A DNA stretch of 38,530 nucleotides, taken from positions 1 through 38,530 of the forward strand of contig CABUMF010000017.1 of NCBI GenBank assembly GCA_902492655.1. Reading direction: 5' to 3'. The notes beneath the pieces were generated by a model. That model was not told the origin of the DNA and did not search any database. It worked only from the letters and a program-made list of their open reading frames with translations. Source of the DNA: an uncultured Eubacteriales bacterium (GTDB taxonomy: Bacteria; Bacillota; Clostridia; HGM11514). Position 1 is the stretch's first letter, and each line of letters opens with the position of its first letter. Positions 1-7,227 of this stretch are shown here, piece by piece. The translations under genes were made by a program, and so were the position numbers.

Positions 1-78
1 CCCTTTATTACGACTATTGTCGATGCGCTTTCGCTTCTCGTGTATTTCACGATTGCATCGAGAATGCTTGGTTTTTAG
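1..78 (+). CDS. mgtE: C-terminal end of an MgtE-like magnesium transporter (partial)
   Basis: Frame 1 is open from the window edge to a TAG stop and encodes 25 residues ending ITTIVDALSLLVYF then IASRMLGF. This hydrophobic tail, with a TTIVD motif and a YF-x-IA segment, resembles the last transmembrane helix of MgtE Mg2+ channels, whose C-termini carry a conserved TT-x-VD motif. A rho-independent terminator follows 18 bases after the stop, as expected for the end of a transcription unit. Only the tail is visible, so the family call rests on this short motif and is tentative. Confidence 0.55.
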   Translation, partial: PFITTIVDALSLLVYFTIASRMLGF

Positions 79-96
79 CTTTATATTTACTGATTT

Positions 97-131
97 AAAA
101 AGGTATTGAAGCAATGCTCCGATACCTTTTT
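97..131 (+). terminator. Rho-independent terminator after the mgtE-like gene
   Basis: A 10-bp perfect stem (AAAAAGGTAT paired with ATACCTTTTT) encloses a 15-base loop and ends in a T-run. It separates the upstream partial gene from citrate synthase. The stem is A/T-rich, so its strength is uncertain. Confidence 0.6.
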
Positions 132-162
132 GATAACAATTATTTTAATGGGAGATGATTTT

Positions 163-1521
163 ATGGCGGCTTATTACACTATTACACCGGAGATTTATAC
201 GCTTTCGGAAAAATGTATTAAAAACGGCGAGATTGACTCATCGCTATATGCAAAGCATCAGGTTAAACGCGGACTCCGCGATCTGGACGGCCGCGGTGTT
301 GTAACGGGACTTACAGAGATTTCTACCATAATCTCATCAAAAGAGATTAACGGTGAGCATATTCCTGCCCCCGGCGAGCTTTATTACAGAGGGATTAACA
401 TTAAGGATATTGTTTCGGGATTTTTGAAGGAAAATCGTTTCGGGTTTGAAGAAACGGTGTACCTTTTGCTGTTCGGAAGTCTTCCTAACAAGAGGGAACT
501 TGATGATTTTACCAAGCTTTTGGTAACCTATCGTACTTTACCGACAAATTTTAACCGTGATGTTATCATGAAGGCACCAAACAAGGACATTATGAATTCG
601 CTTGCAAGGAGTGTTCTCACGCTTTATTCTTACGATAAAAATGCCAATGATACGAGCATTCCGAATGTACTTCGTCAGTGCATTCAGCTTATTTCCACAT
701 TCCCGATGCTGACAGTTTATGCATATCAGGCGTACAGGCATTTTATAAAGGGGAAGGGGCTTTACATTCATCGTCCCGATCCCAAGCTTTCAACCTCCGA
801 GAATATTTTGAGACTTTTAAGACCGGATAAAAAATTTACCGAGCTTGAAGCTAAAATTCTCGATTTGGCACTTGTTCTTCATGCAGAGCACGGCGGCGGA
901 AACAACTCCACCTTCACAACTCATGTTGTGACATCCTCCGGAACAGATACATATTCATCTGTTGCGGCGTCCCTTTGTTCACTGAAAGGGCCCAAGCACG
1001 GTGGAGCAAATATTAAGGTTAAGCATATGTTCGATGATATAAAATCGCACGTTAAGGACTGGAACGATGACGATGAAATAAAGTCTTACCTTCTTAAGCT
1101 CATCAACAAAGAAGCCTTTGACAAAAGCGGGCTTATCTACGGTATGGGGCACGCTGTTTATTCGGTTTCCGACCCCAGGGCTGAGGTTTTCAAAAGCTTT
1201 GTCGGAAAGCTTTCTGAGGAGAAGGGGAAGCAAAAGGAATATATGCTTTATACAAAGGTTGCAGACATCGCAACGGAGGTTATTTCCGAAAAGAGAAAGA
1301 TTTATAAAGGCGTTAGCCCGAATATCGACTTCTACAGCGGATTTGCATACTCTCTTCTCAATCTTCCGGAAGAGCTTTACACGCCGATTTTCGCGGTTGC
1401 GAGAATTGCAGGCTGGAGCGCACACAGAATTGAAGAGCTTGTAAATGCCGGTAAGATTATAAGACCTGCCTATAAGGCAGTTTCGGAATATAAGGAATAT
1501 TTGCCCTTGAACGAAAGATAA
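163..1521 (+). CDS. gltA: Citrate synthase
   Basis: This 452-residue protein condenses acetyl-CoA and oxaloacetate to citrate, in this kind of anaerobe most likely to feed 2-oxoglutarate and glutamate synthesis. Citrate synthase signatures are visible: the HAEHGGGNNSTF block, GPKHGGAN, the active-site histidine in GMGHAVY, and SPNIDFYSG with the catalytic aspartate near the C-terminus. The start is set at the ATG preceded by GGGAG; an upstream in-frame ATG at 106 lies inside the preceding terminator and is rejected. The length matches the longer Gram-positive citrate synthases. No partner gene (aconitase, isocitrate dehydrogenase) is adjacent, and no clear promoter is visible between the upstream terminator and the start. 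A bidirectional terminator follows directly. Confidence 0.93.
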   Translation: MAAYYTITPEIYTLSEKCIKNGEIDSSLYAKHQVKRGLRDLDGRGVVTGLTEISTIISSKEINGEHIPAPGELYYRGINIKDIVSGFLKENRFGFEETVYLLLFGSLPNKRELDDFTKLLVTYRTLPTNFNRDVIMKAPNKDIMNSLARSVLTLYSYDKNANDTSIPNVLRQCIQLISTFPMLTVYAYQAYRHFIKGKGLYIHRPDPKLSTSENILRLLRPDKKFTELEAKILDLALVLHAEHGGGNNSTFTTHVVTSSGTDTYSSVAASLCSLKGPKHGGANIKVKHMFDDIKSHVKDWNDDDEIKSYLLKLINKEAFDKSGLIYGMGHAVYSVSDPRAEVFKSFVGKLSEEKGKQKEYMLYTKVADIATEVISEKRKIYKGVSPNIDFYSGFAYSLLNLPEELYTPIFAVARIAGWSAHRIEELVNAGKIIRPAYKAVSEYKEYLPLNER

Positions 1522-1527
1522 AAAATA

Positions 1528-1558
1528 ACAGGCAGTTGATTCTGCCTGTATTTTTTTT
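1528..1558. terminator. Bidirectional terminator between gltA and araC
   Basis: An 8-bp stem (ACAGGCAG/CTGCCTGT, loop TTGATT) is followed on the plus strand by eight T. On the minus strand the same stem is followed by a T-rich tract, so it can end both gltA and the convergent araC-family gene. If the island model for 1.6-4.5 kb is right, this was once the argH terminator. Confidence 0.8.
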
Positions 1559-2456
1559 ACAGCTTTGAAATGCGGTTTTCGGCTTCTTTTATCGCATCTT
1601 TAACCTTTGCCGGTCCGCCGTCAACCTTCCTTTCGCTTACGTAGGTCTGTATGCTGATGGCATCGTAAATATCGCTCTCGATTTTGCCGGATTTTTTTCT
1701 GAATTCGGACGGGCAAATGCCTTGTCTTTTTTTGAAAAAGCGGCTGAACGCATATACCGACGGAAAACCAAGTGCGTCCGCTATATCAGAAATAGCGTAG
1801 CTGCTTATGTTCAGCATTTTTTTCGCTAAATCGAAAATCAGATTATTTTTATAGGCAAGCGGCGGACAATTATATTCCGCTCGAAAAATCCTGCGCGTTT
1901 GAGATTCGCTCAAAAAGCACAAATCTGCAAGAGTGCGCACAGAAAAATTTTCATTATAGTGTGTCTGAATATATTCAACAGCAGGCAGAATCTTTGATTG
2001 ATTTTGCCCGCTGTTGCTTGTTTGTTTTAAAACCGAAAAAATCAAATCATATACAGCGCACATTGCTATACCGCCGGAAAGGGCATCATCTGCAGCTGAT
2101 TTTATATTTTCAAACAGCTGCTTCATTTTTTCATAAGGATAATAACCTACGATTTGCGGAGCGTCGGAGAATGTCGTCCGTTTGTTGTTTTCTGTCAAAA
2201 TATCCAATTCAATCTGATAACATTTTGTATTCATGCTTAATACATCATAATGGTAATCCGCTCCTTGCGGAAGATAGATAAGCGCATTGCTTTGCGCGGT
2301 GAAGCTGTCGCCTGAAAAGGTGTATTTGTATGTGCCGTGGCTAATATACAAAAAAGAACTATGTGCGCGCCCCTTTACTTGTCTGCGAAAAACGCGCGGT
2401 GTGTAGTCTAAATATGAAAGTATCGCAAAATGATAAGGCGCCTTCAATATTTTCAA
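1557..2456 (-). CDS. AraC-family transcriptional regulator with an argH-derived C-terminal tail
   Basis: The 299-residue protein has an N-terminal cupin-like sensor region (about 15-90) and a C-terminal AraC double helix-turn-helix (about 158-253; ISDIADALGFPSVYAFSRFF then KKRQGICPSEFRKK). It probably controls the divergent GH gene at 2933. The start is a TTG, the first in-frame start after a stop, with only a weak GGGGAT site; a TTTACA-17-TATAAT promoter lies just upstream. Odd feature: AraC proteins normally end just after the PSEFRK motif, but here about 45 extra residues follow that match the ArgH C-terminus (DIYDAISIQT...ERKVDGGPAKVK) and derive from a 101-bp duplicated piece of the argH gene found at 4454-4554. 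The tail is in frame. Whether it affects function is unknown. Confidence 0.85.
   Translation of the reverse strand: MKILKAPYHFAILSYLDYTPRVFRRQVKGRAHSSFLYISHGTYKYTFSGDSFTAQSNALIYLPQGADYHYDVLSMNTKCYQIELDILTENNKRTTFSDAPQIVGYYPYEKMKQLFENIKSAADDALSGGIAMCAVYDLIFSVLKQTSNSGQNQSKILPAVEYIQTHYNENFSVRTLADLCFLSESQTRRIFRAEYNCPPLAYKNNLIFDLAKKMLNISSYAISDIADALGFPSVYAFSRFFKKRQGICPSEFRKKSGKIESDIYDAISIQTYVSERKVDGGPAKVKDAIKEAENRISKL
1591..1691 (-). repeat. Distal copy of argH 3' end (direct repeat A)
   Basis: By eye, these 101 bases match 4454-4554 with six differences, four of them over the last 95 bases. Both copies lie in the same orientation and are translated in the same frame, here as the tail of the AraC protein and there as the end of ArgH. 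Copy A encodes Tyr and Ser where the ArgH copy has Cys and Asn. Confidence 0.9.
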
Positions 2457-2480
2457 TTGTTATCACTATCCCCAAGAAAA

Positions 2481-2509
2481 TTTACATATTTATTATATCA
2501 CAGTATTAT
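2481..2509 (+). promoter_or_regulatory. Candidate plus-strand promoter for the structured element
   Basis: TTTACA, 17 bases, TATTAT. Transcription would start near 2516, within a few bases of the first base of the long outer stem of the inverted-repeat element. It overlaps the araC promoter on the other strand, so the two may interfere. Confidence 0.45.
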
Positions 2510-2520
2510 CTTATTGTAAA
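2492..2520 (-). promoter_or_regulatory. araC-family gene promoter
   Basis: Reading the minus strand, TTTACA is followed after 17 bases by a perfect TATAAT, giving a leader of about 30 bases before the TTG start at 2456. Confidence 0.6.
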
Positions 2521-2807
2521 GCTTAGGCAAGCGAAACTCGAATCCATAATGCCTTATGGCGGCAAATATTTGCCCTTTTCGGCTTGTCGTCATTGAGAGG
2601 CGACAGGCCTGTCTGCTTCATCCGCACCAAAAATGACTAAACATTTGCTCGCCATAAGGTGCGCGCAGTTTTAATCGAGCTGATTTTTCTCAAGACAAGC
2701 AAGCGAGTGCAGTCAATACAGTCCGTATTATCAAGCGAGTTTGCGCAGTATTGGGGAAAATCAGCCGATAAAAACCATTAAGGGTTCGAGTTTTGTTTGC
2801 CTAATGC
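2521..2807 (+). repeat. Nested inverted-repeat element; possible structured RNA or MITE-like sequence
   Basis: This non-coding stretch between araC and the GH gene folds as a closed three-way junction. Outer helix: 2523-2551 with 2776-2804, 29 positions with 25 Watson-Crick pairs, three G-U if read as plus-strand RNA, and one A-A mismatch. Arm 1: 2552-2571 with 2639-2659, one mismatch and one bulge, capped by a 9-bp hairpin (2581-2589/2601-2609). Arm 2: 2674-2693 with 2751-2769, one bulged A and two G-U, containing a 5-bp hairpin (2715-2719/2725-2729). Most imperfect pairs in the outer helix and arm 2 are wobbles only on the plus strand, which favours a plus-strand RNA; the A-C mismatch in arm 1 does not. 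I do not recognise a known RNA family. A palindromic miniature transposable element is the main alternative. Confidence 0.7.
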
Positions 2808-2840
2808 GTGAAAATGATAAATTTATGCTCCTTTTGAATA

Positions 2841-2868
2841 TTGTTTATTTAAGCACGCATGATATAAT
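2841..2868 (+). promoter_or_regulatory. Promoter of the GH-A hydrolase gene
   Basis: TTGTTT, 16 bases, TATAAT, about 65 bases before the ATG. An AAGCAC/GTGCTT pair flanks the -10 region and start site (2850-2900) and could be an operator for the AraC-type regulator, but this is only inferred from position. Confidence 0.55.
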
Positions 2869-2932
2869 ATTTACATCAATTACAAACGCGGCAGTGCTTG
2901 CAATTGATAATAATATCGATGAGGTTTAAAAA

Positions 2933-4318
2933 ATGAAAAAAATCGGAAAGTTAAGGACGTACAATTCAAAGCAGATTAAAAATTCGCGCATAAGTATTGG
3001 GTTTGAGTGCTTGGACAGAGATATGTTTAAAGCGGAAAAATGCTATGACGCCATGGCAGAGGCCGGCATTAAATATGCCCGGGTGCAAACCGGATGGGCA
3101 AAATGCGAGAAAGAGTCCGGCGTTTATGATTTTGCCTGGCTTGATGAAATTGTAAACAATTTAATTGAAAGAAATATCTGTCCGTGGTTTAATGTTGGGT
3201 TTGGAAATCCTTTATATATGGATGCGCCGACGCCGGCGGCAGTCGGTTGTGTTCCCACTCTTTTTGGCGAAGAGGCAACTGAAGCGTGGCAAAAATATGT
3301 TTGCGCCTTAACAGAACATTTCAAAGACAGAATCAGTGAGTATGAAGTCTGGAACGAGCCGGACATTGCGCATTTTTGGCATCCGCAGCAACCTGACCCG
3401 CAAAAATATGCTGAATTTTTTTCATTGACCGCAAAAGCCATACGAGGTGTTTATAATAATGCTAAAATTGCGCTTAATATAACAGGCGTTGAGAAACTTT
3501 CGTATGCCGACAGTGTTTTCAAATCTATAGCGCCGAACGAGGCGAATATATTCACTTTCCATTTTTACGGACGTTTTCCGGAATTGGGTTATTTTGAATA
3601 TATGCATAACTTCCGAAAAATATTAAAAAAATACGGTCATACTGAAACGGTGATTTGGCAAGGCGAAAGCGGTATGCCTTCGTGGGCGCCGGAAAATCAT
3701 TCGTTAAAGCTTGACCCGTGTGCCGTTGACGAGCGCCGGCAGGCAGTTTATCTTCTGCGCAGATTTACACTCGACCATGCGTCGGACTGCGAGAGAACTT
3801 CATTCTTTCAAATGGCTGATATGATGGAAAAACCATATCCGATGGCAAGTCTGGTTCAAAAAAGCCCGGCTCGTCACGGTCTGCTGAACGGGTTGACATA
3901 CACGAAAAAGAAATCATTCGAGGCTATGCAAATTGCGGTTTCGGTTTTTTCCGGAAATATATATTTAAGCGATAAGCTGTTTTGGGGTAAGATTGATAAT
4001 GACCGTGCAGAGGACGGCTTGCTTGCAGCTTGTTATTCGTTTTCCCGTAACTGGCGCGATATGTTTGTGTATTACAAAAAATCCGACATTGGTTTGGCGC
4101 AGAGAACAACATGGGACTTTACGGCTTTTCTTAATGGATTGGATGGTGAATTAACAATACAAAATCCTGTGCTTATAGATGCGTTTACCGGTTATGTTTA
4201 TAAGATTTCCGCAGAACAAATTGATTATTGGTGTGGTAATATGCTCATACGCGGACTGCCGTTTGCAGACTATCCGTGCATAATCTGTGATGAGTCCGAT
4301 TTTGAAATTGTTGAGTAA
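2933..4318 (+). CDS. Clan GH-A (GH39-like) glycoside hydrolase
   Basis: The 461-residue protein has a TIM-barrel glycosidase of clan GH-A. The acid/base glutamate is in EVWNEPD (Glu142) and the likely nucleophile in WQGESGMPSW (Glu245), a spacing typical of retaining clan A enzymes such as GH39 or GH5. A smaller C-terminal domain (about 340-461) is probably a beta-sandwich. There is no signal peptide, so it should be cytoplasmic. The start follows GAGG at short distance. It is divergent from the AraC regulator, a classic regulator/target pair, and the two lie together between the argH direct repeats. The substrate cannot be read from the sequence; the GH39 assignment is by overall resemblance and could instead be a related clan A family. 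Confidence 0.75.
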   Translation: MKKIGKLRTYNSKQIKNSRISIGFECLDRDMFKAEKCYDAMAEAGIKYARVQTGWAKCEKESGVYDFAWLDEIVNNLIERNICPWFNVGFGNPLYMDAPTPAAVGCVPTLFGEEATEAWQKYVCALTEHFKDRISEYEVWNEPDIAHFWHPQQPDPQKYAEFFSLTAKAIRGVYNNAKIALNITGVEKLSYADSVFKSIAPNEANIFTFHFYGRFPELGYFEYMHNFRKILKKYGHTETVIWQGESGMPSWAPENHSLKLDPCAVDERRQAVYLLRRFTLDHASDCERTSFFQMADMMEKPYPMASLVQKSPARHGLLNGLTYTKKKSFEAMQIAVSVFSGNIYLSDKLFWGKIDNDRAEDGLLAACYSFSRNWRDMFVYYKKSDIGLAQRTTWDFTAFLNGLDGELTIQNPVLIDAFTGYVYKISAEQIDYWCGNMLIRGLPFADYPCIICDESDFEIVE

Positions 4319-4362
4319 AATAAAATATAATCATAAAATATCGAAATTTTATTTTAGCTCCG

Positions 4363-4413
4363 AATAAAACAAGCGGCAGGAAAATTTTGTTATTTCCTGC
4401 CGCTTGTTTTATT
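4363..4413. terminator. Strong bidirectional terminator between the GH-A gene and argH
   Basis: A 21-bp perfect inverted repeat (4363-4383 with 4393-4413) has a GC core AAGCGGCAGG/CCTGCCGCTT flanked by A-rich and T-rich arms, so it can terminate transcripts from both sides. It lies four bases from the argH stop. Confidence 0.9.
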
Positions 4414-4416
4414 GAA

Positions 4417-5802
4417 TTAATTCAAATCATTCAAAAATTTTTCCGCTGCGGTGATTGCTTCTTTAACCTTTGCCGGTCCGCCGTCAACCTTCCTTTCGTT
4501 TACGCAGGTCTGTATGCTGATGGCATCGTAAATATCGTTCTCGATTTTGTCGGAGAATTTTTGGAATTCTTCTATTGAAAAATCGTCAAGTGCCTTTTGA
4601 TTTTCTATCGCATAAGCAACCATTTTGCCGATAATACCGTGAGCGTCACGGAAGGGAACACCCTTTTTTACAAGATAGTCCGCCGCATCGGTGGCGTTTG
4701 TGAAACCGAGCTTTGACTGCCTGAGCATAGTATCCTTATTTACCTTCATGGTTGAAATCATATCGGTAAATATAGGAAGGCACTGCTTAACCGTGTCAAT
4801 TGAGTCGAAAAGCTGCTCCTTATCCTCCTGCATATCCTTATTGTAGGCAAGGGGAAGGGACTTCATTACCGTCAAAAGTCCCATAAGATTTCCGTAAACT
4901 CTGCCGGTTTTTCCTCGAGTGAGCTCGGCTATATCGGGATTCTTTTTCTGCGGCATTATGCTTGAGCCTGTAGAGTAGGCATCGTCAAGCTCAATAAAAG
5001 AAAATTCGTTTGTGTTCCACATGATTATTTCTTCCGAAAATCGGCTTAAATGCATCATTATCGTGCTGAAATCAAATGCGGCTTCAAGAACGAAATCCCT
5101 GTCCGAAACGCCGTCAAGACTGTTTGCGGTTATGCCTGAAAAACCTAAAAGCTCGGCTGTTCTTTTGCGGTTGAGGGGATAAGTCGTCCCCGCCAAAGCA
5201 CCTGAGCCCAAGGGCATACAGTCGCACCTTTTTATACAGTCGCACAATCTGTCATAGTCCCTTGAAAACATCTCAAAATAAGCCATAAGGTGATGCGCAA
5301 GGTTTATGGGCTGCGCTTTTTGCATATGCGTATAGCCGGGCATGAGCGTTTCGGTATGCTCCTTTGCCAAAGAAACAAGCGTTGTCATCAGATTTTTGAG
5401 CATGGTTTTGATTTCATCAAGCTCGTCTTTTAAGTACATCCTTATATCAAGCGCAACCTGGTCGTTCCTGCTTCTTCCTGTGTGAAGCTTTTTGCCCACA
5501 TCTCCGATTCGTGAAATTAAAATGCTCTCTACATTCATATGAATATCTTCGGCTTCAACCGAAAACTCAATCTTTCCTTCCTCGATGTCAGAAAGAATGC
5601 CGCTGAGAGCCTTGCAAATTGCGGTCGCATCGCTTTCGGGAATTATTCCGCATTCGCCGAGCATGGTGGCGTGTGCGATGCTTCCTGTTATGTCCTGACG
5701 GTACATTCTTTTGTCAAATCTTATTGACGAATTGAAATCGTCCACCTTTTCATCGGTTGATTTTGAAAAACGACCGCCCCAAAGCTTTGTATTATTAGTC
5801 AT
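4417..5802 (-). CDS. argH: Argininosuccinate lyase
   Basis: About 461 residues. The enzyme splits argininosuccinate to arginine and fumarate, the last step of arginine synthesis. Visible signatures: KLWGGRFSK at the N-terminus, HTGRSRNDQVA (about 110), the T-H-x-Q substrate motif in GYTHMQKAQP, and the fumarase/lyase superfamily signature GSSIMPQKKNPD (about 280). The start is placed at an ATG 7 bases after AAGGG; an ATG six codons upstream (5820) is possible but its GGGAG is too close. It lies just downstream of argG in the same direction, with a terminator-like hairpin between them. The last 101 bases of homology are duplicated at 1591-1691 inside the araC-family gene. Confidence 0.95.
   Translation of the reverse strand: MTNNTKLWGGRFSKSTDEKVDDFNSSIRFDKRMYRQDITGSIAHATMLGECGIIPESDATAICKALSGILSDIEEGKIEFSVEAEDIHMNVESILISRIGDVGKKLHTGRSRNDQVALDIRMYLKDELDEIKTMLKNLMTTLVSLAKEHTETLMPGYTHMQKAQPINLAHHLMAYFEMFSRDYDRLCDCIKRCDCMPLGSGALAGTTYPLNRKRTAELLGFSGITANSLDGVSDRDFVLEAAFDFSTIMMHLSRFSEEIIMWNTNEFSFIELDDAYSTGSSIMPQKKNPDIAELTRGKTGRVYGNLMGLLTVMKSLPLAYNKDMQEDKEQLFDSIDTVKQCLPIFTDMISTMKVNKDTMLRQSKLGFTNATDAADYLVKKGVPFRDAHGIIGKMVAYAIENQKALDDFSIEEFQKFSDKIENDIYDAISIQTCVNERKVDGGPAKVKEAITAAEKFLNDLN
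4454..4554 (-). repeat. Proximal copy of argH 3' end (direct repeat B)
   Basis: The last part of the intact argH gene, matching 1591-1691 at about 95 of 101 positions by eye, 2863 bases away in direct orientation. Copy B keeps the Cys and Asn usual in ArgH tails (CVNER), so it is the functional version. Confidence 0.9.
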
Positions 5803-5828
5803 AATATTACCCTTTTTCATAAGCTCCC

Positions 5829-5858
5829 AAAAAGCGTGAAATTGCTTTCACGCTTTTT
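5829..5858 (-). terminator. Hairpin terminator or attenuator between argG and argH
   Basis: A 13-bp perfect stem (5829-5841 with 5846-5858, loop TTGC) ends in five T on the minus strand. It lies ten bases after the argG stop and would reduce argH expression relative to argG unless read through or bypassed; no separate argH promoter is obvious. Confidence 0.75.
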
Positions 5859-5867
5859 AAGAGTAGT

Positions 5868-7088
5868 TTATTTTGTTATGTCTTCTTTATCCCCAAGAAG
5901 CATTGCACGAACCTTAAGAGGAAGACCGAAAAGATTGATAAAGCCTTCGGCGTCATGCTGATTATATACTTCATCTTCAGAGAATGTGGCAAAATCCTCA
6001 CTGTAAAGTGAATAGGGGGATTTAACGCCGGCTACAATGCAGTTGCCCTTGTAAAGTTTGAGCTTAACCGTACCGGTGCAGGTTTCCTGCGTAGAATCCA
6101 CAAATGCCGAAAGAGCTTTGCGCAAAGGTGTGTACCAAAGTCCGTTATATACAAGCTCCGCAAATTTGTTTGCAACAAGCTCTTTATAATGCATTGTCTG
6201 AGAATCGAGAGTGAGATATTCAAGCTGATTGTGAGCCGCATAAAGAAGCGTTCCGCCGGGAGTTTCATATACGCCCCTTGATTTCATTCCCACAAGCCTG
6301 TTTTCAACAAGATCGGCAATACCTATTCCGTTTGCACCGGCAAGCTCGTTGAGCTTTTCGATCATTGCAACGGGAGCATATTTTACTCCGTCAATCGCAA
6401 CGGGTTCGCCTTTTTCAAATTCGATTTCAACATATGTAGGGGTGTCAGGAGCCTGCTCGGGTGTAACCATCATCTGAAGGAATTTATCAGACTTAGGCTC
6501 ATTCCACGGATCTTCAAGCTCCATACCTTCATGACTTAAATGCCAAAGGTTTTTATCCATACTGTAATTTTCTTCTTTTGTAACCGGAACTTCAATTCCG
6601 CGTGCCAAAGCATAATCAATCTCTTCGTCACGAGATTTTATATCCCACATTCTCCAGGGAGCAATTATTTTAAGGTCAGGTGCAAGAGCTTTTATGGTTA
6701 GCTCGAAACGAACCTGGTCATTTCCTTTACCCGTACAGCCGTGACAGATAGCCGTTGCGCCTTCCTTGCGGGCAATTTCCACAAGTCTTTTTGCTATAAT
6801 AGGACGAGCCATGGATGTACCCAAAAGATATTTGCCTTCATATACAGCTCCTGCCTTAACGGTAGGATAAATTACATCCTTAACAAATTCCTCTTTAAGG
6901 TCTTCAATGTAAATCTTGCTTGCGCCCGTCTTAATAGCTTTTTCGTTAAGGGGTTCAAGCTCCTTGCCTTGTCCCACATCGCCAGCTACGGCAATTACCT
7001 CATAATCGAAATTTTCCTTAAGCCACGGAATGATAATTGATGTATCAAGTCCGCCGGAATACGCAAGTACAACTTTTTCCTTAGCCAT
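5868..7088 (-). CDS. argG: Argininosuccinate synthase
   Basis: The 406-residue protein joins citrulline and aspartate using ATP. The N-type ATP pyrophosphatase loop is at the N-terminus (LAYSGGLDTSI, residues 8-18), followed by the family blocks GDVGQG, CHGCTGKGNDQVRFE, SRDEEIDYA and the nearby ENYSMDKNLWHLSHEG. Length and motifs are normal for ArgG. The ATG follows GGAGG, and a good promoter lies about 60 bases upstream. It is the first gene of an argG-argH unit with a hairpin between the two. ARG-box-like sequences in the upstream region suggest control by an ArgR/AhrC repressor. Confidence 0.97.
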   Translation of the reverse strand: MAKEKVVLAYSGGLDTSIIIPWLKENFDYEVIAVAGDVGQGKELEPLNEKAIKTGASKIYIEDLKEEFVKDVIYPTVKAGAVYEGKYLLGTSMARPIIAKRLVEIARKEGATAICHGCTGKGNDQVRFELTIKALAPDLKIIAPWRMWDIKSRDEEIDYALARGIEVPVTKEENYSMDKNLWHLSHEGMELEDPWNEPKSDKFLQMMVTPEQAPDTPTYVEIEFEKGEPVAIDGVKYAPVAMIEKLNELAGANGIGIADLVENRLVGMKSRGVYETPGGTLLYAAHNQLEYLTLDSQTMHYKELVANKFAELVYNGLWYTPLRKALSAFVDSTQETCTGTVKLKLYKGNCIVAGVKSPYSLYSEDFATFSEDEVYNQHDAEGFINLFGLPLKVRAMLLGDKEDITK

Positions 7089-7145
7089 TATAATATTCCT
7101 CCGTAAAATTAAAATTTTATTTCAATTTGAAATTTACTATTTATT

Positions 7146-7174
7146 ATTATACTATTATATGATATAATAATCAA
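7146..7174 (-). promoter_or_regulatory. argG promoter
   Basis: On the minus strand TTGATT is followed after 17 bases by TATAAT. The complementary strand holds a TTATTA-16-TATAAT match (7141-7168) that could serve ruvC, so the divergent promoters would overlap. Confidence 0.6.
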
Positions 7175-7182
7175 GAGTAATT

Positions 7183-7212
7183 TTATACAAAAATTAAATG
7201 TATTTTTATGCA
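7183..7212. promoter_or_regulatory. Possible tandem ARG boxes (ArgR/AhrC operator)
   Basis: Read on the minus strand, TGCATAAAAATACA differs from the palindromic ARG-box core TGAATAAAAATTCA at two symmetric positions, and 9 bases later TGTATAAAATTAC is a weaker second match. They lie just upstream of the argG promoter. AT-rich chance similarity cannot be excluded. Confidence 0.35.
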
Positions 7213-7227
7213 AAAAGGTGTATATTT

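Noticed and set aside
2363..2596. 77-residue plus-strand frame opposite the start of araC
   Set aside because: It covers the araC start and promoters and has no initiation signals or protein features.
2524..2807. T-arm-like sequences (GGTTCGAG, CTCGAATCC) suggesting a tRNA
   Set aside because: They are the two strands of the long outer inverted repeat; no acceptor, D or anticodon arms can be formed around them.
2741..2929. 62-residue frame ahead of the GH gene
   Set aside because: It runs through one arm of the inverted-repeat element and the GH promoter, has no ribosome site and no recognisable protein features.
1557..4560. A complete integrative mobile element between the argH repeats
   Set aside because: No integrase, transposase or relaxase frame is present in the 2.9 kb; only the duplicated flanks support mobility, so it is reported as a finding and not as a called element.
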